Below are positions 53,811 to 64,000 of a stretch of DNA of 64,000 bases, piece by piece. Each line of letters starts with the position of its first letter. Position 1 is the first letter of the stretch. Made by a program: the position numbers and the translations under genes. The notes under the pieces are model-generated. The model was not told the DNA's origin, did no database searches, and saw only the letters and a list, made by a program, of their open reading frames with translations. The stretch comes from Blakeslea trispora (Eukaryota > Mucoromycota > Mucoromycetes > Mucorales > Choanephoraceae): assembly GCA_025331445.1 (NCBI GenBank), contig JAIWNE010000148.1, forward strand, positions 1-64,000, given 5' to 3'.

Positions 53811-56800
53811 ATAAGTGAGTTTAGACTCACTTTGCTTTTGAAGGTTAGCTATACAGAGAGAATAAATGATGAAAGGGAAGGTTTTTTTTGTCGAAGTGTG
53901 ATATAAAGGGTAATGGGAGGTTAATTTTCGAGTTTGAAGCTGATCCGAGGAGATGAGTTGATCACGGTTTATTTACATGTCAAAGACCATAAAATAAGTA
54001 AAAACACTAAGAAAAATAATCTGTGGGAAAGAGATTTGGCTAAAAAGAGAAAAAAAATAGCAGTAAAGATGAAGAGATAATAAGATGGGGGGATCGATTT
54101 CAGATTTTATGCAGAAAATATGACAAAAATGGTAAATGGGGGATAGGCCAAGTGAGGTGAAACAATCTGTGTAAAAAATGGCGAAGATGTATGCAAATTT
54201 ATTTAAAAGGTGAAGAAGAAGTATTTGGAAGGCAATTTCTTTGGGTAAACTCATACTAATTATAAAAAAATGATGGCAGGCTAAAAGAGAAGAAAAAGAA
54301 GCATAGGCCATTAAAATTATACAGCTAAAGGTCAAAGAGCCAATTTTTAATTTTTTGTGTAATCATAACAATGAGTGAAAAGCTAAAGAAGTGTATATAA
54401 GGTAGTAAAATAAAATAATAAGGTTGAGAGAAGGTGTTTGCTATTCATAATTTTAATTTCTAAGATAGTGGTACAAGAAAGTTACGATCGTGACTGAATG
54501 TCGATCTTGAGATCTCTCATCACCATCACCGAAGCAACATGAGCACATGGAGAAGGACCCGTTATTGCTGTAAGTATCTATAAGGCAAACAATATTTGGT
54601 AAAATGAATAACAGACATTCCAGCAGCTAAATAAATAAAAAAACTACTATCATTTCTACATAAAGTGAGATTATATAGGATGGACTAAGTCAAGTTGCCA
54701 TTCATGGGCGAAAATGAAGCATAAATAAGATGGAAAAGTCTGATGTAGGTGTGAGACTAGAAACGGCAAGTTAGAGAGACGTCTGAAAAGGAAGAAAGAA
54801 TTATATGTAAACTAAAAGGTAGTCAAAAGGAAAAAATAAAATAAAAAGTGAACTGATTCCAATTCCTATCAAATCGCTATTTTATCTTCAGCTAAGGACT
54901 CTCACTAAATAAGGATGAAATGTTTGATAGCTTTTTTAAGAACTGTTGGTGTCATGTATTAGAATTCAATTTGAGACTAAGCGAAATCAACAGTATAAAC
55001 AAACAGTTACAAAGCCTTTGAAATAGATATTGGACTTAATGGTGAAATAGAATCACTTGTTGAGAAGTCATAAGAAGGAATAGAGAGATTAATTGTAGAC
55101 TCTAAAAGAGTAATCCATTTTCTTCTTTTATCAAGACAATCGATAGTTGTACATTTTTATCGTAATAAAGTATCAGCAACAATCATCAACATTTTCGGTC
55201 AATGCTAGCAACAATCCAACACTCGCTTTTCAGATAGATCCATCATAATACGTTTTTATTTCCAAAATGATAAAAAAATAGTCCAACTAGCTTTCAATGC
55301 AATCCGCCTCATAGATGCTTACCTTTCAGAAAATATGATACTCTCTGAAGAACCTTTGATCATCCAAAGTGCAGTTGATATGTAACTTGAATTGATTCTT
55401 TTAACGGAAATGATGTTGACAATGATGGCATCTTTCTTTGAATAAAACTTCCAACTTTTACTAATAACTTTACCTCTTGATTCCATTTTGTCATTTATAA
55501 GATTGATCTCTAGTAAATCAGATGTAAATTCGGCTAAGTATTGTTATTTGGAGAGTGAAAGTATTGTCTTCAATAAACTGAAGTGATAAAAGCAGTTACC
55601 ATAAGTTGAAGGTGCATTCCGAATGTTTAGGTTGATTCAATCAGAAATGATAATGACTCCATACTACCTTCAAAAGTTTATATGTGAGTCAGGTAATCAA
55701 TCGTAGAATGGAACAATACCTTACCATGCTTCAAAGATCCATTGAGCTTCATTATAAAATAATCATTTAACAGTGAGACTAATACATTATATACTTTCAT
55801 AAAATGTTAGATTATAAAGCCATATATAATGCCATCGAGTTGCCTACCTTTGCTTCATATTAAACGCGATTAAAAGAAGTCTCATGTTAGTGTAATCATC
55901 TCCATTACTGATAATTTCGAAAATGGTGTAATTTTATCCTTTTCAAGTGATTTAGTCATGCGTGTTTAAAAAACTGCAATTGTCTGCTTTGTGATGGTAA
56001 GATGAGTGACTGTATAATAAAGACTTGAGCTGCCCAAATTGATCGAGAACAAACCTAAAAAACAAGCCTCTTTCTAGACAGATAAAAGAACGGATAAGTT
56101 AGCGATCATGTTGAATGACTAGAATAAATCACCTTAAGCTAGAAAGAAAATATCGTCGAGATTCAGGAAAAAAAAAAGGGTGTAGTAATCAATAGAGTGA
56201 AGAAAAAAAAAGGCTAGAAAAAAGAAGAGATGAAAAAAAAAGAGAGAGTAATGTCACCCCCATAAATAACGCGGAATTTTGGGGGATAATTTACTTTTAA
56301 GTATGTCAGCTATCTTAATATAGGTAAAGAGAGAAAAGTCTGGAACCTTCTTAAAATTGGCCAATTAGGAGCACTGGATTTTCCATTACTAAGAAAAAGA
56401 AATAAGGTAAATGTTGATGATTTGGTTCATATTTCTCTTTGAATCATACGCTTCAACCAAGAAAAAAAGAGTTTTTGTGATAGTAATGAACTCAATTATT
56501 CACTTAAAAAGAATGAAATATAGTTAAAAAAGAATTACATTTGAATTGTGAGAAAAAAAGACATAATCCTTAGATTTCAATAATAACATCGTTTATGAAG
56601 CATTGATTTCATATACTCTGAATTGCTTTTGCATACCAAAGACTGTTTAGAAAAGTCATAGCTTGTATGAAATACATATTCCTTTAGCTAAAAAAGTTGA
56701 TTCTATGAGCACATGTTAGCTTTCTCGCTGCTCATCAGTTCTGCATGTCGACATCTCAAACTTACATGAGCATGCAAGATGGTAAGCTATCTCGGAAAAG

Positions 56801-58172
56801 GTTGAAGAAAAATAAATTAAAAAAAAAAGCATCTACAAATACCATAGAAAGCGATTGCTTATATGATAAAGTTGAAAATCTGAAATGGTATTGACCAATT
56901 TCTCAAAGAGATACTAAAAAGGGATACCTCTAAATTTAAAAGATAGATGTATGATGGTAAATTTTGCGACACAAGACGATATACAATGTAGATGAAAGTT
57001 TGATGGTATTGAGCTGCTTATGAAAAAACATCTATTTGCGAAGAAAGTTACTTGATACTCTCATAATGGAATAAACAAATATTCCTTGCTCTGATTATAA
57101 TTTATAGAAACTATTGTTTGAAGTAATCAAATTTTCCTATTTATTTCTTTAAACAATTGTATTTGAAGTAAAGTTGACAATCTCATAAAGTAGTATTGTA
57201 ACAATCAAAATGTTCGTAAAACTTGCAATGATGCCAAATTATAAACAAGTTGCTTGCAATTGCATTTGGTCTTCAGCCAAAGAGATCAATTAAATGATCA
57301 TCAACATCTATACTTATTTATTGATCTAATGCGATAAGTCACATATACATCACTCCCAAACAAGATACATATCTGAGTCGCTTTAGCGAATAAGTATGTT
57401 TGCTTCAGAAATAAATTTACGATATCCGTTAGAGGTTCGATAAAAAGAAGATTGATTATTGCAAAATCATGATGGACAGTTCTTTTTAAATTAAAGGGAT
57501 TCATCACCATTTTTTTGCATCTGAATGATCTATTTGAATACTTCTTCTTGATGTTTCTGATATCCACCATCCTACGATATATTGAGGAACATGAAACTGT
57601 CATAAAATGACAGCATGTTCTAACTGAAACTTGTATTCTTCAATGTTTAGTATTTAGATGGATCTAAAGGGTGCGACGCTGATACTATATATGTATGAGC
57701 GATTACACTAAATGAATAATTATATTATATTTGCCTCATAATGTACCATCCTATAATTATAATTGATTGAATCATGATCAAAAGCGACACTATGTAAGGA
57801 GTTGCTTTTGATACATTATGATTTTTAACTTATCACTTTTATGTTTAAAATTGCTTCACTCAAATTTGTTTAACATGAAACAGCTCGACGCTTTACTATC
57901 AGCTTTCTTCATAGATTCTGTTTGAAGTGCTTCTTTAAGATCCCCTTTCGCAAAGCGTTCCTTTAATTGATCACTAATAAGATCTGTTTATGCAAATCCA
58001 AGACATTTTCCTTTTCAGTATGATTTTAGCTTAAATCTGTCAATAAAATCATACTTTCTTCCCATCACTGCCATATTTCTCATATATACTGGCCATTTTT
58101 TTTCAATCCCCCATTTTCTTTTTTCTCTCTTTTTTTTTCAGTAAATGCACAGCAAATGGTAAGCACTTTTAT

Positions 58173-58212
<40 letters not shown>

Positions 58213-60249
58213 TCATATAATCCATCAACATCACTGACTCTTTTATTTCACAATAGCTACATGTGTATCACCTTATGATGACAACATCTCAATAACTCGA
58301 TTACGATCCTCTTCTTATTTCCTACCATTTTTCAATTCACCATCCGTATTTATTTGCTTATCATTAACTTTATATACACTTATATAAATACTCATCATGA
58401 GCTCTGATTGACAATCCTTTATCCATGTCACCTTCTTCTGTAATACTTTTCACCATCTCATCCATAGCTTTTTGATTCAAACTGCTTGCTCTCTACCATG
58501 TTTCTCAAACTTATACTTCTTTGACTGTTATCTTAATACCATCTCTATTTATGCTGCCTATCTGGATTGATGCGTCTTTTTCAAGTTACTCTTGCCTAAG
58601 GTCCTTTGATTTCTCCATTTATATGTTCAAATGCTACTGTATACATTGCATCGACTAACTTGCTCTATTTGTAGTCATTGCCTTGAAACCCTTTGACAAT
58701 CGTATATCCAATCGCCTACCATGCTTCCATCCTATGTCAGATTTATTCATGTCTATTGTCTTTCTTGTGTGCTCATTTGGTCTGCCTGTTCCATCATTGT
58801 CACTGATCATTATCCAAGCTTCAAGAAATACTTTTCCTCTCTGATATACCGTCGTTCAGGATACTTGGTCTCTTCTCATGCCGCCATCTCTCTACCTCAT
58901 CTTCAAGAAATGCTCTTTATCCGCCTATTCTCCTTCCACTACTATGGTCTGTGCTTTTGAAGATTGCCGAATCTCTTTTTGGTTGAACTTGGGGTTCCTT
59001 CCAATTTTACTGCTTGTGCTTTTCTTCTTTTTGTGTCTTCTCGCCTTTGCTCATGCTTACATGGGTGCTCCATCTCAGATGAGCTTGCCTCATCGCTTTG
59101 AATCTCTTTCCTGACAAGTGAAATACCGCTTCCAGATTATTTTGACTTGACTGTCTTTCCGAATGAACTTCTCTTTATCAACTTTTTACTTCTGACTGTT
59201 GCTCTCACCGCTGGCTGGACTCATGAGGTACCTAATCGCAACTAACGGAATCAACATGCTCTTGACAAAGTACATGTGTAAAGGATCGCGTCTCATCTTT
59301 ATTTTTTTTTTGTTTTTTAGACTTTCTATGCTATTCACTGTCTTCCTCTATTGTTTCTGACTCTTGTGTATACTGGTTACTAGTGATCTCTCAGTTGGTG
59401 TTGCTCATGACCTTGCATGTTGCTTCAAGATGGCTGTCAAGAAAAAAAATTAATTTCGAAAAAATTACTCTCGGTTAAGGCTGTATATCTTTTCAAGCGC
59501 AGCTACTGCAAAGCGATTAAGGTGCGAATTGAAAGCTCTAATCATGGAAATTAATTCATTTCTGCTTCCTATACTGCTTCTTATGATCCCAAAAGGTACC
59601 TTTATCAAAGCCAAGCACGCCAATCAATCTGAATACACCTGATGCAACATTTCTATTGCCAAAAAGAACATCTGAGCTACAAATGAGCCTAAAGAAGAAC
59701 CCATATATAGCATTTATTTGATTCAAATTAATAAAAATAAACAAGCTTGATTTGCCATAATACCTAAATAATCCAATCATATGCCAAGCTCATTCAATAA
59801 TTAAAGCGATACGATTAGCCCATTTATTGCTTATACTTCTAAAACTTGTTAAATCATTATTACTAAATACTCTAAAGGCCATTTGTCACTATAACTCCCC
59901 TTTGAGACCTAAGCTAGATATGATTCGACTATAAAGCACTCCTATTCAAAGTAAGCTCGTATAATACTTTACCCACGGCCCAATTCTTGTGTTTCTGCAT
60001 CGGTTCTCATTGTGTTTCTGCCTATTTTTCGTTGAAACCGCATATGAAAAAAACAAATATTTCGCAAGGTTATTTCACAATTATTTGAGTCACTATATAC
60101 ACCCTCTACGCCGTGGTGATTGTTTTACCAGAAGACAGTATTCAGTAGACTTAAGTCACAAGAGAAGAATTGGTTAATCTTCTTATCAAATATTTTTTAA
60201 AGAGAATGAAAGATGATGTTTATTAAAATGTAGAGAGCATGATTTCTTA
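53811..60249. other. TE-poor AT-rich stretch with no convincing gene
   Basis: 6.4 kb in which I find no recognisable protein, RNA gene or repeat copy. The plus strand is markedly purine-rich from about 53.8 to 56.6 kb (runs of GA and A) and pyrimidine-rich from about 57.9 to 59.5 kb (runs of CT and T), including a T30 homopolymer at 58176-58205. Small hydrophobic frames occur on both strands (for example 53973-54335 minus and 58878-59114 plus), but they have no family signature. A possible start and donor (ATGAGCACATGG ... GTAAGT) lie at 54538-54575 without a credible second exon. Confidence 0.5.
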
Positions 60250-60469
60250 TTATTCGTTTTCAGACTCAGATCCAAATTTGTTTGATCTGCTAGATTTAGT
60301 TGGCGCTGGGCCTGCTTGAGTCTTTCTTTTCTTGATGTCTCGTTTTATTGTCTTTGGCTTAAAGACTTTCTTCTTTGACTTATTCCACCTTGAGATGAAC
60401 TGAGGAACTTCATCGTTCGCATTACTATGGGCATGACTACTCCCAGACCCGACACTTTTATCCTCTTGT
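60250..60469 (-). pseudogene. Orphan C-terminal coding tail, unrecognised
   Basis: The minus-strand frame is open for 72 codons to TAA, with a polar, basic composition: NDEVPQFISRWNKSKKKVFK, KRDIKKRKTQ, then a Ser-rich end SNKFGSESENE. No start codon; it begins after a stop. It looks like the last exon of a lost gene or transposon protein. I do not recognise it. Confidence 0.35.
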
Positions 60470-60493
60470 TATTTACTTAGGATGTTTAACGCA

Positions 60494-60885
60494 GGTCGCG
60501 TGACTCACTACAGAAAATTGGGTTTTCCGGCCCGTAACTCACGCCCGAAAACATGAATTATAGGGGTTGTTATAGAGGGTTATTTTGCAGCAAATTCATA
60601 ACCCGGTGAAAAATGGTCAGAATGAGCTGAGACTTGGTATGAGTACATCTTTAACTATCTGATTTATGAACCGCCAATTTTATACATATTTCAACTTCCT
60701 CTACAATTTCAAGCCAATAATTTACATTGTAAATTGTATCAAATCTGAATTCAACTGAATTTCCACCATAAATTCAGTCTCCAAATTACCAATATTTCAG
60801 ATACTTTTCTTTTTCTTATTTTTCATAATTATATCAAAACATATATTACTGAAATTTGAGAAAAATTAGTTGCAGTCACGTGACC
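60494..60885. mobile_element. Candidate MITE with GTCACGTGACC-type ends
   Basis: GGTCGCGTGAC at 60494 and GTCACGTGACC ending at 60885 are inverted repeats with one mismatch, 392 bp apart. The interior has no ORF. No target duplication was seen, so this may be coincidence or an old element. Confidence 0.35.
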
Positions 60886-61030
60886 CTCGCCTTTTAGAAT
60901 AAGCAATAATTGTGGAAACTCATGGAAAAGAAATAAATGGCCATCCTCGCTTAACTATCCTTCTTTTTGCTTTTTTTTTTATACTTCGTTATTAGACAAA
61001 TTTTTGAGTTTGCAAATTTAGATCATTGGT

Positions 61031-64000
61031 ATGCCTGCTGAAGTTCGATTTTGCTCTAGGTGTGGTCAACAAAAGACATTTTCAAATTCCAAATACAAGA
61101 CGTGTGATGAATGCAGAGTAAGTTTAGATAATATACGTACATTCAACGTCATGTTGACTAAATTGCCTGATCAATATTTAGGAACGTAATTGGAATTCAA
61201 TAAGAGCCATCAGAGACACTATTAGATCAGAAAACGAAGCCGATGACTCTCGAAGAAGAGGACGTAAGAAGCAATTACCAGCAGCTTACACTTCTCAACT
61301 TCATCGCATGAAGCCATTGGAGTTAGGAAAGATGGATAAAATCTGCCGTCACTGCAAAGCCAAGCATTGGTTAGCCGAGTTGCCCTCTGAGTGCAAGAAA
61401 GGCGAAGAGTTTTGGACTTCATGCTGCAGAGATGGAAGGGTCCAACTTGAGTTTATTAAGAGACCGCCTGAGTATTTACAGCATCTCTTAACAGACACCG
61501 GAGCTGAAGGAACTGAGTATCGCGAGAATGTTCGACAATACAACTCTGCTCTTGCATTTACTTCGGTTCGTTGTGAACAATTGAACCTTAAAGATACAAT
61601 TGGAGGTTCAACCTATTTCATGCCATTTCAGATTCAAGGTGGTCTATATCATGTTCAGGGTCCATTAGTGAATGAATCAGTCAGCGATTCAAAGTATGCG
61701 CAACTGTATATTTATGACCCTTTATTTGCTGCACAATTGAGAAAGTTCCAGAACAGCAACCTCAGTCAATCTATTTTAGAGAGACTGACGGCTGTCATTC
61801 ATGAATGCAACCCATATGTTGCCATGTACAAGTCTGCATATGAGCTTCTGAGTAATGCTGATTCGAATCAGCATGTAGTTAGTGTCTCTGACAATTGCAC
61901 GCTTCAATTAATTGCTGGTTCAGACCGTAGAACTGAGAACTTGCCTACTTCAGATGAAGTTGCTGCAATTATTCCCAATAGCAATGATTATAGTTGGCCT
62001 GAAAGAGACATTCGTATTTCTTTGCGAGAAGATGGTGGTTACACGAGAATCTCTCAGAACCATTCATTGTACATGCCTCTCCATTATGTTCTGTTGTTTT
62101 CCATGGGCGACCTTGGATGGAATTGGAGTCTGAGAACTGAGACTGCAGAAGGAAAGGAAACAAGACTGCATCAAAGAGTCTACTATCGCTTTCGCCTTCA
62201 CATACGGCCAACTGAAATCGAATTTCCTACTCTCTTTCTGTCGCAAAGACTTTTTCAGCAGTATGTTGTTGATTGTTGGGCAATCTGCGACCAAAACAAA
62301 CTAGACTGGATTAAGCAGCACCAAGATGAGATAAGAGCCGACTACTACAAAAGTGTTGAAGATGCACTCATTCGTGAAGATATCGACAGGAACTCAATTG
62401 GTCGTCGCGTAATACTCCCAAGCAGTTACTTAGGTGGCCCACGCTTTATGGCAAAGTCGTATCAGAATGCTGTGGCAATCGTTCGATACTTTGGAAAACC
62501 TTCTCTTTTTATTACTTTCACAGCTAACCCACGTTGGAAGGAAATCACTGACGAATTACTTCCTGGACAAACAGCAAGAGATTGACCTGATTTGGTGGCC
62601 CGAGTATTCCATATAAAGATAAAAGAGTTTTTACATGAAATTAAATACAAAAACATCTTTGGTAAATACAAGGGTTTAGTGAGAACCATCGAGTACCAGA
62701 AAAAAGGATTGCCCCATCTTCATCTTTTGGTGTTCTTAGATAAAAAAGATCAACCTGAAACAAGCAATCAAGTTGATAACATCATAAGTGCATGTATCCC
62801 TTCAAAAGAAGAGGACAAAGAACTCTATGATGTAGTGACTTCTTGCATGATTCATGGTCCATGTGGGAAAGATATCAACCCCAAAGCGCCATGTCTGACC
62901 AGGAACAAGGATGGCGAGCTGGTGTGTTCAAAGAAGTATCCCAAGGAGTTCAACGACGTAACAAAGATGTTGCCCAACGGATATCCTTCCTACAAACGTA
63001 CACAAACAAGCAATGACGCTCATCGCTATTCTTTCCGCCACCCTACAAGGAAGAACGAGGTTTTTGAAGCAACAAATGAATGGGTTGTGCCCTACAATCC
63101 CTATTTACTCAAAAGATATAAAGCCCACATCAATGTTGAGTGCTGCGCATCAATAGATGCAATCAAATACATAAACAAGTATATTTATAAAGGCCAAGAC
63201 CGTACTACATTAAAAATAAGTGACAGCAATAACGAGGTAGAAAAATATCTTCAGGCACGATACATAGGGCCTTTAGAAGCTGTATGGCGCCTTTTTGAAT
63301 TTCCTATTCATGAAGAAGATCCAACGGTTGTTCTTTTGCCTGTCCATTTACCAGACAAACATACTGTTTACTTTGATCCTCAAGCCAGTGATAATGAGAT
63401 CAGAGAAAAACTGAATAATAGCAAGACAATGTTGATGGCATGGTTCGAATATAACCAGCAAAATGAAGATGGTCGATGCTATCTCTATCAAGAGTTCCCT
63501 GAACATTTTGTTTTCAATAACAAAGACAAGACTTGGAAGCCAAGACAAAAAGGATTTGCAATTGGTCGAATGCTTTACATTAGTCCTGTGTGTGGCGAAG
63601 CGTATTATCTTAGACTACTCTTAGCAACCAGAAAGGGAATGTGCTCTTTTGGTCAACTAAGAACGGTGGATGGTGAATTATGCTCAACTTTTAAGGAGGC
63701 CTGTTTGCAACTCCACCTTATCGAGGCTGACGATGGGTGGTCTAACTGTTTCAGAGAAGCTGCTCTCTTTACTACTGGGTCAAGCCTGCGATCTCTTTTT
63801 GTCATTGCTTTAGTATATGATCAACTATCTCAGCCAAGCTCAATTTGGAACAAATTCTGCTACGAGATATGTGATGACTTGGATCATAAGCTCCATCAGC
63901 TTTTGCCCAATCAAATCAATTATCTGTATAGCGAAACTGCAAAATTTCATTTGGGTGAGCCAGCCTTAGACTATGGTCTGATTTTGATTCACCAAGAACT
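61031..64000 (+). pseudogene. Helitron/Helentron Rep-helicase gene, N-terminal part (runs off window)
   Basis: ATG 61031 with a zinc-finger leader (CSRCGQQKTF...CDEC), intron 61118-61181, then a second cysteine-rich block (CRHCKAKHW...CCRDG). The Helitron-specific N-terminal domain follows (MPLHYVLLFSMGDLGWNW, YYRFRLHIR, RVILPSSYLGGPRFM, LFITFTANPRW). After this the HUH nuclease reads GLPHLHLLVFLD (about 62707-62740) and KYINKYIYKG (about 63165-63195, the Tyr pair). A TGA at 62583-62585 falls where the family reads DRPDLVAR, so a CGA to TGA change is likely. From 62586 the frame is open to the window end, where helicase should begin. Apart from that stop it looks well preserved. Confidence 0.85.

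Noticed and set aside
53973..54335. 120-codon hydrophobic minus-strand ORF
   Set aside because: It is the complement of purine-rich, low-complexity DNA, which yields Phe/Ser/Leu-rich frames by composition; no domain.
58176..58205. T30 run considered as a poly(A) tail of a retroposed gene on the minus strand
   Set aside because: No coding sequence or duplication next to it that would mark a retrocopy.
58721..59114. Overlapping hydrophobic ORFs that look like membrane segments
   Set aside because: Pyrimidine-rich DNA gives Leu/Phe/Ser strings; no consistent frame, splice set or family match.

Overview
The window reads as a transposon graveyard from an AT-rich, intron-containing fungal genome. 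Early-diverging fungi (Mucoromycota/Mucorales-like) are the best guess. The evidence is short GT-AG introns of about 45-70 nt and the element mix: a Crypton with a GCR1-type DNA-binding tail, KDZ transposase, Helentron, MULE with SWIM and OTU domains, chromovirus, CCHC LINE, and hAT, pogo and Tc1-like elements. No clear host housekeeping gene, rRNA, tRNA or CRISPR array was recognised. Species cannot be named from the sequence.

Layout. 1-5.4 kb holds a Helentron 3' end, the C-terminal half of a KDZ transposase gene and the C-terminal half of a Crypton recombinase gene (both minus strand). 5.4-18.1 kb is a segment bounded by two inverted copies of one 887-bp LTR. It carries a LINE cut by three solo LTRs, a hAT remnant, the N-terminal half of the KDZ gene and the N-terminal half of the Crypton. 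19.6-25.0 kb has two TA-inserting DNA transposons, followed by a decayed unknown gene (25.1-26.4 kb). 27.07-41.08 kb is one MULE blown up to 14 kb by nested insertions: a solo LTR that itself holds a 2.9-kb DNA transposon, a second solo LTR, and a nearly intact 6.2-kb chromovirus. 41.3-51.6 kb has a second KDZ fragment, a second Helentron fragment, and gag-bearing LTR-element fragments. 51.7-53.7 kb is a second MULE gene with a solo LTR in its first exon. 53.8-60.2 kb is TE-poor and AT-rich with no convincing gene. 61.0 kb to the end is a Helitron/Helentron Rep gene that runs off the window.

How it fits together. Target-site duplications (TSDs) allow the history to be read. At both ends of 6325-17184 the LTRs carry mismatched flanks, but the flanks pair up across the two LTRs (GTTGG with GTTGG, CCCTC with CCCTC). 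Conceptually flipping that segment makes the Crypton, the KDZ gene and the LINE ORF1 each contiguous. The same swapped-flank signature (ATCGC/GCGAT and ACTAA/TTAGT) shows a 297-bp inversion next to the chromovirus inside the MULE gene. These are two independent inversions most simply explained by recombination between inverted LTRs, and they are the main finding. The chromovirus is the youngest complete element (LTRs differ at 2 of 507 positions as read; one open gag-pol frame). Most other coding sequences are broken by frameshifts or stops.
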